Assembly (NCBI RefSeq): GCF_019649055.1
Contig: NW_026570362.1
Coordinates: 124,001-188,000 of the forward strand
Direction of reading: 5' to 3'
Length of the DNA stretch: 64,000 bases
DNA from: Paramacrobiotus metropolitanus
Taxonomy: Eukaryota; Tardigrada; Eutardigrada; Parachela; Macrobiotidae
How positions within the stretch are numbered: position 1 is the first letter of the stretch; every line of letters starts with the position of its first letter. The notes beneath the pieces were generated by a model. The model was not told the origin of the DNA and did not search any database. It saw only the letters and a list, made by a program, of their open reading frames with translations. Below, in pieces: positions 32,530 to 41,831 of the stretch. Made by a program: the position numbers and the translations under genes.

Positions 32530-35500
32530 TTATCCCATGGCCGTTGTCGATCTGAGGTCGTGTATCTCAATCTTAGCTTCTATCGGTCGGATAGGTCGGT
32601 GCTTCCGCCGTAAAGTGCAGAAGTAGATGGGTCTCATCAGGTCCATTGGTTTGGCTGTCCGTACCTTGATAGAACACGTTGAGTAAGGTGGGAGAGAGAC
32701 TCGCTCGCTGTTAAAGACCACCTGTCGGTCTAGCGGCTTCGAGTCGATGAACGGGTCCAGTGCTAGATGATGGACTTGTGGGTGCTTGTTGCCCAAGTTC
32801 AACTCCGTAATCGAGTTAACTTTTGCAATCCGGACCTTCTGTGGGCGCGGCTGCTCCGACTTCTGTTGGTCAGTTAAGTTAACCGAGGTCGATTGTTCGG
32901 TTGACAGCTGCTGGACTACTATGGTCGGAGGTCGGAGGTCGTGTTCCTCCGGTTGGCCTCCTCCAAATTCCCGTAAAATTTGAAGTTGTTCAAGTTCCGC
33001 TTGTTGTTCGACATCGACTGGCTTTTCCTGTCCGGTTTGTTCCGGGGGAAGGTCGACTATGAATTCAGTGTGAATGACGGACCGCAAGGCTTTTGTCAAC
33101 CGGACGTCATAGGTCGGTTCTTCGTCCTCCTCGGATGAGTCGTCCGAGTCGTCCGTCCGCGGTTTATCCGACCTGCAGTTTCGTACTGACAGGGCGAATT
33201 CTTCGTCATCATCCTCTTCCTCGGATTCTTCCGAAGGTTGGTTATCGGAGTCTGTGTCCGGTGAATCGCTCGAACTTTGTACGTCCGAGCCATCCGAGTT
33301 GTATTCCTCGGATTCTTGCTCATCTTCAGGGTTAACGTCAGGTGTGTTGCCATGTCCGACTTCTGTGGTCGGTGGCGCACTACCTTCTCCGACTTCCGTG
33401 GTCGGTGCACCCTGGTCGGCCGTTTCCTTCGGTTGGGTCGGTCGACTCTCTTCGTCCTGTTTCTCCAGGTCGGATGGCTGTGAGCTTATGTTGCTCAGCC
33501 ATTGGTTAACTACCGACTTGGTCTTCCGGCTTGAGTTTACCTTCCGTTCTGGTTGCGGAGGGGCTGGTGACGACGGTCTGCCGTCAATCCAAGTCAAGTC
33601 ATGGTGCGTCTTCAGCGTCCGGACGACTCCATCAATATTATCGTTGCAAATTATGCAGCGATCAGGTCGGTCAATTTCGCCAATTTGCGTGTGCTCAGTT
33701 GGCTTCTTCAGGTCGTTGACGAATTTGACTTCCTTCGGAAAGTGTTCCATGATTGGCGGTAACGGGTCGGGGATCTTCCTTGTTATTGAGGTGTCCTCGC
33801 CGTACCGTTTCCAAAACGCAGTTGTAGTCGATTCTCCGTATAACTGTACTTGTCGCATGTAACTGAAGAGTGCTCCGCCTAGTTCTTGGCAGGGTATCTC
33901 CAGAGGGCGTGGTACTGGAAGTCCGTATTCCATGTACTGCCGGTGAATTGGGACTCGTTCGTCTTCCCATTCCCAAGCTTCATCGTCGATGTCTTCGGCG
34001 AGAGCCAATACAGGTTCGCAAGTCCGTTGTGCTTCCTGTATCTGGTCCGTGGTCACCGCTCCGTTCTGTTGCAGAGTGGCCAACATTTCCAACGTCCGTC
34101 GGTCGAGAAAGTGTTGTGTTCCCGTAAACCAAGTCCGGTACTTTTGTTGGACTTCTAAGATGGCATCCGCTTCCGTTGCGGATGCCTCTGGTATCGGGAT
34201 AGACTTTACTGCCGTCTTCAGTATGCGTTTCTTCGGACGTAGTTTTCCAGTTCGTATCCTTTCTTCGTACGCTTCGATGGCGTTGTGCAGTTGCATCTCC
34301 TCGATCAGAGTCCGGTTGGTATCCCGGCAGTCACGGCAAATGTTGGGCGGGGGGTTTGACGGGTGATCAAGCCGACTTATCCTCGCTTCAGTTATTACCG
34401 TGCCCGATGCCTCTGGTATCGGGATAGACTGCACTACCGTCATTCCTCCAGGTCGTTCCGGATTAGGAATGGGCGTTAACACGAAGGTGAACTTGGAATG
34501 AAGGTAATCACATCCAAGTAACACTGGGATATCCGCGTTGTTCGGTTGAACGTGGAATGTATGATGGCTCGTAAATCCCTGCAGCGTTACCGGTACGGTG
34601 CAGCAGTGGGTTACGGTGAAGGCAACTTGTCCGCCTACGCCAAGTATCCGAGTGTAATGGCCAAGAGGTTGCATTGGCAAGTCGTTTTGTTCGCAGAATC
34701 GTTGTTCGATCAGCGAAGTCTCTGCTCCTGTGTCGAGCATCGCCATTGTGGGCGTCGGTCCGATCCGGATTTCGTGTGTCCAGGCTCTGACCGTCTTCGG
34801 TTTCTTGTGAGTCCCTTTTTCGAAGGTCACTTCCCGTACTGTCGGTGTAACGGGAATTAAGGAGGCTGATCCGCCTTCTGTTGGCGTCAGCGTACCTTGA
34901 ATTGGTTCCACTTCGGGTGCGACCACTTCATGTACCTGAGGTCGGTTAGCTACTCCGTCCTCCAGCACGTCGGTGGGAGTTTCGAACCGTCGTGTTTGTT
35001 CTCGTATCCGTTCTTCTATCGAGGTTTCCGTTGGCCTCACTTGCGACCATATGTAGTCGAGGTTGACGAACGTCCGAGGTCCGGCTACTGTTCTAGCCGG
35101 TTGAGGTTGTTGCTGGGAGAGGCCCGACTCCTGCTGCAGCCAGTGAGCGGGTGCCTGTGCTTCCAGAGGGAATGTTTCCCATATTTCGACTTCTCCGTCC
35201 GATTCTTCGGTGAGGTCGATGGCTGCCATTGTTGCAGCGTATCTATCCGTTGCGCGTCCGGATGATACGTTGGGGAAGTTTCTGTTGCCCCTTTGCGTGA
35301 ATCGGCGTCCCGGTCCCCCGCGTCTTGGCCCTTGTCTGGGCTGCTCGGTTGAGTTTCTTCTCACCGGCAGTCCGGTCCAGCTTCCGTGGCCGGTCCGTCC
35401 TGCGTCACTTTCTGTGGCGGGCGGCGCAGTCACATTGTTCGTGCTGCGTAGGTCGGGCATTTCTTGCGTTCCGACCTGCGACGTTCCAATGCCAAGTTGA

Positions 35501-35895
35501 GGTATTGGGTTGGCCGTTCCGGGCAATCCCTGCGTTCCGGCCTCCGACGTTCCAACGCCAAGTTGATGCGCTGGGTCGGGTAAGTCGGGCATTCGTTGCG
35601 TTCCGGTCCGGATTTCGATTTTGCCATTGTTGACAGAAATTCCAAGTCGTTCTGCCATTGTTCTGGCCGTTGTGGCTTCATCTGTTGAAGCCATCAATGC
35701 ACTGACGAATTCTTCTTCTGTACTGTTATGGTCCAGACCTAGTTGTCTGACCAAGGCATCCATCCGTTGGATGACTTCCCCTTCTGTTGTGGGTATGGGT
35801 GGTTCTCCCCCGTTAAAGTGCGGTTGGTTAGTGGGGTTATCCTTGTCCGGTGGTTCGGTGGGATGTCGCAGGTCGAATGAGTCACCGGGGCTCAT
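32530..35895 (-). CDS. E1 pol N-terminal ORF with aspartic protease (1121 aa)
   Basis: Open from ATG 35895, in the -1 frame relative to gag, whose stop is 5 bases upstream. Residues ~375-475 are a retropepsin: active site LDTGAETS (Asp 388) and a VLLGCDYL word near 460. A CRDCR cysteine pair sits at ~520-523 and a CIIC...HH zinc-finger-like segment lies about 100 residues further on. A very acidic, serine-rich region follows, containing PTTEVG repeats encoded by the E1 palindrome. The word SIPIPEAS occurs twice. The frame ends before the RT; in a working copy it would presumably continue. The long plus-strand ORFs here are antisense shadows. Confidence 0.85.
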   Translation of the reverse strand: MSPGDSFDLRHPTEPPDKDNPTNQPHFNGGEPPIPTTEGEVIQRMDALVRQLGLDHNSTEEEFVSALMASTDEATTARTMAERLGISVNNGKIEIRTGTQRMPDLPDPAHQLGVGTSEAGTQGLPGTANPIPQLGIGTSQVGTQEMPDLRSTNNVTAPPATESDAGRTGHGSWTGLPVRRNSTEQPRQGPRRGGPGRRFTQRGNRNFPNVSSGRATDRYAATMAAIDLTEESDGEVEIWETFPLEAQAPAHWLQQESGLSQQQPQPARTVAGPRTFVNLDYIWSQVRPTETSIEERIREQTRRFETPTDVLEDGVANRPQVHEVVAPEVEPIQGTLTPTEGGSASLIPVTPTVREVTFEKGTHKKPKTVRAWTHEIRIGPTPTMAMLDTGAETSLIEQRFCEQNDLPMQPLGHYTRILGVGGQVAFTVTHCCTVPVTLQGFTSHHTFHVQPNNADIPVLLGCDYLHSKFTFVLTPIPNPERPGGMTVVQSIPIPEASGTVITEARISRLDHPSNPPPNICRDCRDTNRTLIEEMQLHNAIEAYEERIRTGKLRPKKRILKTAVKSIPIPEASATEADAILEVQQKYRTWFTGTQHFLDRRTLEMLATLQQNGAVTTDQIQEAQRTCEPVLALAEDIDDEAWEWEDERVPIHRQYMEYGLPVPRPLEIPCQELGGALFSYMRQVQLYGESTTTAFWKRYGEDTSITRKIPDPLPPIMEHFPKEVKFVNDLKKPTEHTQIGEIDRPDRCIICNDNIDGVVRTLKTHHDLTWIDGRPSSPAPPQPERKVNSSRKTKSVVNQWLSNISSQPSDLEKQDEESRPTQPKETADQGAPTTEVGEGSAPPTTEVGHGNTPDVNPEDEQESEEYNSDGSDVQSSSDSPDTDSDNQPSEESEEEDDDEEFALSVRNCRSDKPRTDDSDDSSEEDEEPTYDVRLTKALRSVIHTEFIVDLPPEQTGQEKPVDVEQQAELEQLQILREFGGGQPEEHDLRPPTIVVQQLSTEQSTSVNLTDQQKSEQPRPQKVRIAKVNSITELNLGNKHPQVHHLALDPFIDSKPLDRQVVFNSERVSLPPYSTCSIKVRTAKPMDLMRPIYFCTLRRKHRPIRPIEAKIEIHDLRSTTAMG

Positions 35896-35925
35896 CGACC
35901 TTAGGCGTTTCCCGAGGAGTTTCCC
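35847..35925 (-). promoter_or_regulatory. -1 ribosomal frameshift signal at the gag/pol junction
   Basis: On the minus strand two copies of the slippery heptamer GGGAAAC (35925-35919 and 35913-35907) are both in the gag frame as G GGA AAC. The second is followed by a 6-base spacer (GCCTAA, containing the gag stop), then a stem GGTCGATGAG paired with CTCATTCGACC (one bulge) around a 9-base loop. Loop bases CCGGTG can pair with CACCGG at 35852-35847, giving a possible pseudoknot. After a -1 slip the frame is open into pol. Confidence 0.75.
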
Positions 35926-38900
35926 CGAGCCGGCCCATTGTTGGGTGACGGCGAGCCAAAGGGCTGATGTGGCGGTAGCATTTGCCGCTGTTCCGGAGAT
36001 CCCTGTTGACCTCCACCGCTATTCCCGCGGTTTCCGCCCGACCCATTTCCTGAGCCGGCCTGCTGGTTTCCGTAACCAGCTCCGCCCGAGCCTCCTCCCT
36101 GTTGGCGTTGGCGCGGGGGTGGCACGATCTGTGCCGAGTTCGGGTTGGCCGAACCCAACGGTCCTCCCGTCAGGTATCGCGTATGCCAATCCTCGTACCA
36201 ACGACGGTTCGGGTTGTCTTGTACCCGAGTGCCGATGAACGCGCAGCGTGCCTGGGGATGGTTCCCGAACTTGCAGAAGTGGCAAGTAAAGCTGTCCGCC
36301 AGCGTCCACTGAAGGAACAGTTGTTCCATCTTATCCGCATAAGTAGTAAACTGCCGAGCACCTTGTTGTGCTTGGGAAGGTCGGTTACCCTGTGGGTTTC
36401 CGCCTCCGCCGCGGTTACCGCGGCCGCGATTTCCGCCGCCACGTCCTTTTCCGCGACCGTAGCCTCCGCCGCCGAATCCTTGTGTCGGACTCTGACCGTA
36501 CGCGGAGTATCCCTGGTTTGGGTTTTGGTTGTACCCAGAACTCCCGTCGTTCTGGTTGCTTCCAGAGCCAGGACTTGGGCCTCCGTAGTTGTTTACTGGG
36601 GCTCCGGCTGCTGGTTGAGGTGCTGCCAAGTTGACAGCTGCCACTCCTGCCCAGGTCGGTTGCTGGACCGGCATCATTTGCGCTGGTGGCGTTATCGGTG
36701 TGGTCGGTTGCACGTATGTTGCCGAGGGACTTTGATATCCCGGCATCATGTACGGCTGGTACACTGTTTGTACTGGTGCCTGCGGTAAAGGAGCTGGTGT
36801 CGGCGTTGTTGCTCGGACCCGGGCATAGTCTGTATCCCGTGATCCCTTCACCACATCGTACATCTCCTTTCCGTTCACGAACTGACGTATGTAGTCACGC
36901 AGTTCTACCGGAGTCGCCAATCCGGCATACGTAATGGTGTCATCGTCTCGTAGCTTGGGTTCGTGAATGTTGTCCTTCAAATGGAAAAGTGCCATCTGGT
37001 CCGTGATGGTGTCACATCGGGACTTGATATTCATCATGGCGTCATAGTACTGTTCCGGTGTCTCTTGTCCGAAACGGTACTTTCGTTTAGCCATGGCGGT
37101 TACGGCGTTAATTTCCTTGTTCTTGTCTCCGAACCGCTCTTCGAATTTAGTCAACCACACGTTGACTGGCCACCCTCCGTCAGGTTCGGCTCCGGCTGTG
37201 TCCCGGTGCCATTGGGCGGCTTGGCCTTCGAGTCGTGAGATGAGGTCGGTCATGAATGTGTGGTCCGATTCATGCCATTCCTGTGCTTCCGCGTGGAATC
37301 GACGGATTTGTTTTAACCATCCTTCGAGTTTGTTATGGTCGCCATCGAATTCCGGTAGCTTCTGTGTGCGTCCGCGGGCACATACGCGTATCATAGTTTC
37401 CTGAAATGCCCGGGTAGCCGCTTGTTGGGCGTCCGCGGCATAGGGTGGTGGGGGAGGGTTTGCTTCCCAACCTTGTTCCGCATGGTATCCCCGACCTTGT
37501 TGGTCTGGGTAGTACTGGTTCTGTTGCTCCGGATATCCATAATTCTGTTGTTGTGGATATCCTCGACCTTGTTGGTCTGGGTATGCCCGACCTTGTTGGT
37601 CTGGGTATCCAGCCGGGTACGGTTCCGGCTGAGGAGCTGGTGCTCGTGGTGGCCGTTGTGGCTGTTGGTAGAATCCCGGTGGAAGGTCGTTCACCCTTCC
37701 ATGCTGACTTCTGAACGGCCTTCTCGGTGGTGCCCGACCTTCTGTTGGTCGGAACCGAGGCACGTTCTGCGAGTCTTGTGGGTAATCGGCGGGAGGGCGT
37801 TCCGGATTCGGTTGTCCGCTTCGTCCTCCTGGAGGTAGGTCGTTATTGTATGACCTAGCTCGTTCACGCCGGTAATCGGAGTCGCTTATCGTCAAGCGGC
37901 CGAAGTCATCCATGTTGGGATGTGAGCTTGTTCGCTCTCCTAGTCGCCGTCCTGCGCCCCATTGATTAGGCGCTGGTCCGTTCGGGTGGGACGTGGTGGG
38001 CGCTGGCGCATGCATCGATGTGTGTGTCGCATACGTGGTACTAGTGTAGGTACCTGACGTGGCCGTCGTCGTTGTCGGCACGTTTGACGTTGGCACATGT
38101 GGTGCCGCTGTCGACGTATTCCGTTCCGGTTCTGGACGGTGGGGCAGAGGCTGTTGCTGCGGAGGAGTTCCGATGAGCGGGTTAGTTGTCACCACGCCCA
38201 CGAAGAAGTTCTGTTCCTTCTTCTCCTCTTTGGGTTTAATATCCCACAGGATATCTCGGACTGTTTGCGACGGTTCAAAGTGGAAATCCGCTGCCATCGA
38301 AGTCCTGTAGGATGGAGGCTCCGTCCTGGATTGTTCCAGGTGTTTCGTTTCCTCCTGAAGGCATCGTACCTCCGTATCCAAGTCGTCGGTATACGTGGTC
38401 ATCTCGTCAATATATCGATTTAAGTCATCGATATATTTATCCGCGTCCAGACCGTAGTTGTACAGGTCGTTTTCGCGGACTTCCAAGTGTGCGATGCGAT
38501 TCTGTTGCGCTTCGTACACCTTCTGGGCTTCTGCCAGGCTGTGTTCCAGCTGTGCTCGGAGTCTTTGTTCTTCCTTCAGCACATCATTTAGTCCGTGGAC
38601 CTGGTCGGCCAGTTGGGCGTTTGCTTGTTCCAGGTCGGTGATGGCTCTGCTTCGGTCGGGTGAGGCAGGTTGCTGGCCGTAGTGAGCCATTAGCTGTCGT
38701 CCTGCCCTGACCAGGAGAGTTTCCATCTCCCTTTCGAGCTGCTCGATTCGATATTTCTGCCGGTCGACCTCGTCGTCGGCCTGCTTGAGTTCGACAATGT
38801 ATCTGTCGACCTCGTTCCGGTACACTTCGGCCTCTTCATTGGCCTGCTTCAACTGTTGGTGGAACGTCCCTGCTGCCAGTTCCGATTCGACCAAGGCTGT

Positions 38901-40571
38901 TTGTGTGTCAGCCAGGTCTTTTTCCGCGGTGGCCAGGCGTCTCTTCAGTTCGAAGACCGATTCCACTGACGTTGCAAGTGTACTTCGGAGTCGTTCGATC
39001 TCTTCGAAGTCGTACCGACATGGGTTGTCGGACCTCTTGAGATGACTCTCCAAATGTTCGATGCGGCGCTGTTGCGCAGCTATGCCATTGTTGGCCTCAG
39101 CCAGTTCCTTCTCCCATCGCTTCCGTTCGAGCTTGTGGGTGTCCTCCGATCGCGACATCTGATTCTCCGTAGAGTTAACGAGTTGGTCGGCCAGGACGAT
39201 TTGTGTTATCAAATCCTGGCATCGTTTCCGGAGTCGGTCAACGTCTTCGATCTTTTCTGGAGGAGTGGATGCGATCCACTTCCGTGCCGTGTACTCAAGC
39301 ATGCTTGCTTGGTACCTGTGGTTACCCAAGTGAGATGCCACTGGCGTTCGGAAGGATCCATCCCGGCTGCTGGGACGTGACACTTGTGTCGTGTCGAATA
39401 CATCGTCCGTGGGTGGCGGGGTTCCACTACCCGAGTCGCCAAGTTCGAACATAAGTGGCGAGCTCTTCTTCAGTAGGTCGGCAGGTCGACTTGTTGGCGA
39501 CTTGTCGGACTTCACCTTCGGTTGAGTTTCTGTTGCTCGGGTCGACTTGCCTTCTGTTGGCGAAGGTCGACTTAGCGGTGAAATAGCCTTTTCGTTAGGC
39601 ATCGGTATGTCGGTTGGTGATCCAGCCGGGTAAGGTCCGCTTCGTGGCGGAGCTTCGGTTTCTCCCGTTCTGCCCGGTAGTTTAGGCCACTGGATATCCA
39701 TATCTGACCTTGTATCGACTGGCTTCTTTTCCAGGGAGGTCGGTTGTACTTGACCGACTTGCTGTTGTCCGACCTTTGAGGTCGGTGGACTTCCATCCTT
39801 CTTGGTCGGCGAAATCCTCCCGACTTCTGTTGTCGGTTGGACTTTGCCAACTTCCTTGTTTGGTGATTGCTGTGGTCGTCCGACCTCGATTCCGACTTGT
39901 GTTGTCAGATGAGGTCCGACCTCCGGTTGAGGGTGACCGACCTCCGAGGTCGGTTTCCGTTGACCGTCCTTAGAGGTTGGTGAAGCCCTACCGACTTCTG
40001 TGGTCGGTTGGACTTGACCGATTTCCGTTATCGGTTGCTTCTCTCCGACCTTCGAGGTCGGTGAAGTCGCTCTACCCGAGTTGGGCGATGTCGACCTCTT
40101 CACGTCATCCGTCTGGTTGGGTGATGTGTGTCCGGCGTCGGTGACTTTGGTATTCGTTACCGACTCCTGAGCTTTCTGTGAGCTCAGTTGAAGTCCTTCT
40201 GTTGAATCCGTAGAGGTCGGTACACCATGTGGGTGTTCCGCCTCGGCATGAGACAATGTGGTCTCAGCCTGCAGCTTCTCCAATTCCCCCCCGGTCGGGT
40301 GGGACGGGGCTGCTAAGCCAGCTCGGGGCTCGAGGAACGTCTTGTCGTGGGCGTCCTCGAAGCTGTCATCGGACGTTGGATTGGAATCGGCGAGGAGGAT
40401 CCGCTCGTTGCGCTTCTCCCTTGCCTCGGCCGACTTCGTTGAGTCCGTTGATGACGGCTGACTTTTATCCTGACCGGAGTGCCGAAGTGCGTACGGCGCG
40501 TTGGAGGTCAGGCGCCGCGAATAGTCCGTGTTGAACTTTCGGGCGTATTCGTTTTCCTTCGGGTTCGACAT
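35901..40571 (-). CDS. E1 giant Gag polyprotein (1556 aa)
   Basis: ATG at 40571; an in-frame TTG lies 24 bases upstream. Domains from the ATG: low-complexity N-terminus with PT(T/S)EVG repeats (~160-280); a long coiled coil (~445-750); a proline/glutamine-rich part with YPDQQGRG repeats (~980-1035); a capsid-like helical region (~1060-1240, around LPEFDGD...L.GWL and RYRFGQETPEQYYD-type words); an RGG/glycine-rich stretch (~1365-1395); and a zinc knuckle C1430-x2-C-x4-H-x4-C1443. Typical Gypsy Gags are 250-500 aa, so the coiled-coil N-terminal half is an extension. It would form the particle and bind genomic RNA through the RGG and knuckle. Antisense frames at 36.1-40.5 kb are shadows. Confidence 0.88.
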   Translation of the reverse strand: MSNPKENEYARKFNTDYSRRLTSNAPYALRHSGQDKSQPSSTDSTKSAEAREKRNERILLADSNPTSDDSFEDAHDKTFLEPRAGLAAPSHPTGGELEKLQAETTLSHAEAEHPHGVPTSTDSTEGLQLSSQKAQESVTNTKVTDAGHTSPNQTDDVKRSTSPNSGRATSPTSKVGEKQPITEIGQVQPTTEVGRASPTSKDGQRKPTSEVGHPQPEVGPHLTTQVGIEVGRPQQSPNKEVGKVQPTTEVGRISPTKKDGSPPTSKVGQQQVGQVQPTSLEKKPVDTRSDMDIQWPKLPGRTGETEAPPRSGPYPAGSPTDIPMPNEKAISPLSRPSPTEGKSTRATETQPKVKSDKSPTSRPADLLKKSSPLMFELGDSGSGTPPPTDDVFDTTQVSRPSSRDGSFRTPVASHLGNHRYQASMLEYTARKWIASTPPEKIEDVDRLRKRCQDLITQIVLADQLVNSTENQMSRSEDTHKLERKRWEKELAEANNGIAAQQRRIEHLESHLKRSDNPCRYDFEEIERLRSTLATSVESVFELKRRLATAEKDLADTQTALVESELAAGTFHQQLKQANEEAEVYRNEVDRYIVELKQADDEVDRQKYRIEQLEREMETLLVRAGRQLMAHYGQQPASPDRSRAITDLEQANAQLADQVHGLNDVLKEEQRLRAQLEHSLAEAQKVYEAQQNRIAHLEVRENDLYNYGLDADKYIDDLNRYIDEMTTYTDDLDTEVRCLQEETKHLEQSRTEPPSYRTSMAADFHFEPSQTVRDILWDIKPKEEKKEQNFFVGVVTTNPLIGTPPQQQPLPHRPEPERNTSTAAPHVPTSNVPTTTTATSGTYTSTTYATHTSMHAPAPTTSHPNGPAPNQWGAGRRLGERTSSHPNMDDFGRLTISDSDYRRERARSYNNDLPPGGRSGQPNPERPPADYPQDSQNVPRFRPTEGRAPPRRPFRSQHGRVNDLPPGFYQQPQRPPRAPAPQPEPYPAGYPDQQGRAYPDQQGRGYPQQQNYGYPEQQNQYYPDQQGRGYHAEQGWEANPPPPPYAADAQQAATRAFQETMIRVCARGRTQKLPEFDGDHNKLEGWLKQIRRFHAEAQEWHESDHTFMTDLISRLEGQAAQWHRDTAGAEPDGGWPVNVWLTKFEERFGDKNKEINAVTAMAKRKYRFGQETPEQYYDAMMNIKSRCDTITDQMALFHLKDNIHEPKLRDDDTITYAGLATPVELRDYIRQFVNGKEMYDVVKGSRDTDYARVRATTPTPAPLPQAPVQTVYQPYMMPGYQSPSATYVQPTTPITPPAQMMPVQQPTWAGVAAVNLAAPQPAAGAPVNNYGGPSPGSGSNQNDGSSGYNQNPNQGYSAYGQSPTQGFGGGGYGRGKGRGGGNRGRGNRGGGGNPQGNRPSQAQQGARQFTTYADKMEQLFLQWTLADSFTCHFCKFGNHPQARCAFIGTRVQDNPNRRWYEDWHTRYLTGGPLGSANPNSAQIVPPPRQRQQGGGSGGAGYGNQQAGSGNGSGGNRGNSGGGQQGSPEQRQMLPPHQPFGSPSPNNGPARGNSSGNA

Positions 40572-41813
40572 TGTTGTCGGGTTAGGTCGGTTCAAGTGGA
40601 ACCAACGAGAGACTTGTACTGTTGTACAGTAAATTGAACAATCCCTTATGTGGGGATGTTCAATTGAATCAGGAACATCTTTAGGTTCAGGAACTTCCGT
40701 GGGTCAGGATGGTCCGACTTGATGTTGTTGTTGTTGTGTTGATGTGTCTGTGTATGACTCAGTACACAACGTTACAATACAGTACTATGGTACAGTACAG
40801 TATGATAAGGTACTACAGTAGAGTACGTCCTATACTACTGTGCTGACCAGTATGACGTCACAGGGCTAAGTGGTCTTGCACTTCACTGCCTACGTCACAG
40901 AATGCGAGCCGCGTGCAAAATTTAAAAAATGATGATTCACGCCTATGTTAAGCGTATGGGAAGTTTCCCCTGCACGCTGATTGGCTAGCCTCAAAGTACT
41001 GAAAATCGGGCGTTCTGACGTCACAAGGAAATTCAAGAATTTTCGCGCTTATTTTCGCGGAAAAACAAGAATATTTTTAAATCGATCAGAGATGTTTTCT
41101 GGTCGAAATTTTAATTTTTAAGCCGTTAGAAATAATTTCTAGGTTCTCAGAAATTTTTCTGACGGTGGAAAGTCCGTCAAATCAAGAAAGTAAGAAGATG
41201 ACCGACCTCTGCTCCGTTACACAGGGTGGTCAGTTAGGTCGGTAAAGTAATTTTGTAGGTTGGTTTCTCCGACAAAAATTAACTTTTTACCGTAGAAAAA
41301 TTATTTCTAGTTCTTAGAAATAGGTTTCAACCATTAACAACTAGGAATTCTACCTAGATTCGACCTGTATTGACCTGTAACCAGGACTTTACCGGTTCGT
41401 TACGGTGTCCGTGGAGGTCGGTGATCCGCCGTTGGGAGGTCGATTTCCGTTAGAGTTGCGGGTCGCCGTTCAAGGCGAAGGTCCCCGATTGTTGAGAGGC
41501 TCCTTCCGCGCTGCAGGCTACTGTCCGAGCCTGATCCGTCAGTTGGGATTGGGGAAGTTCCCGTTCGTCCGTCTGGGGCAGTCAGCCGAAGTGCTCTCCT
41601 TGTGTGGAAGAGCCAAAAGATAGGGCAAGCGAAGGTGGCAGGGATCGCTTTTGCGATCAACCTGTTGCTACCACAGTCGCTAGACAGCAAAGACCAGGTT
41701 GAAGCAGAGGCTGCGTTCGCAGTCAATCTGACTTTCAACCACGGGTTCTTCAGGGTTCTCCGCGAAAATTATGCCTTTACCGTCTCCTCAAAGGATCCGG
41801 TAGAACGAAAAAC
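40572..41813 (-). other. E1 5' leader
   Basis: The untranslated leader between primer site and gag ATG. It contains a GTAC/TACAG-rich stretch (40740-40860), AGAAAT...ATTTCT inverted words near 41130-41160 and 41290-41330, and GACC(T)...AGGTCGG words of the palindrome family near 41200-41260 and 41410-41440. No ORF of note is seen in the element's sense. Confidence 0.6.
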
Positions 41814-41831
41814 CAGACGATCTGCTTACCA
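41814..41831 (-). other. E1 primer-binding site
   Basis: Directly inside the 5' LTR the element strand reads TGGTAAGCAGATCGTCTG. TGG at the LTR edge is complementary to a tRNA CCA end. The start resembles initiator-Met sites (TGGTAGCAGA) with one extra A, but the match fails after ~10 bases, so the tRNA is not certain. Confidence 0.65.

Noticed and set aside
33254-33862. 202-codon serine/cysteine-rich plus-strand ORF
   Set aside because: Antisense shadow of the acidic, serine-rich part of the E1 protease ORF.
36102-36788. 228-codon plus-strand ORF
   Set aside because: Antisense shadow of the glycine/proline-rich part of Gag.
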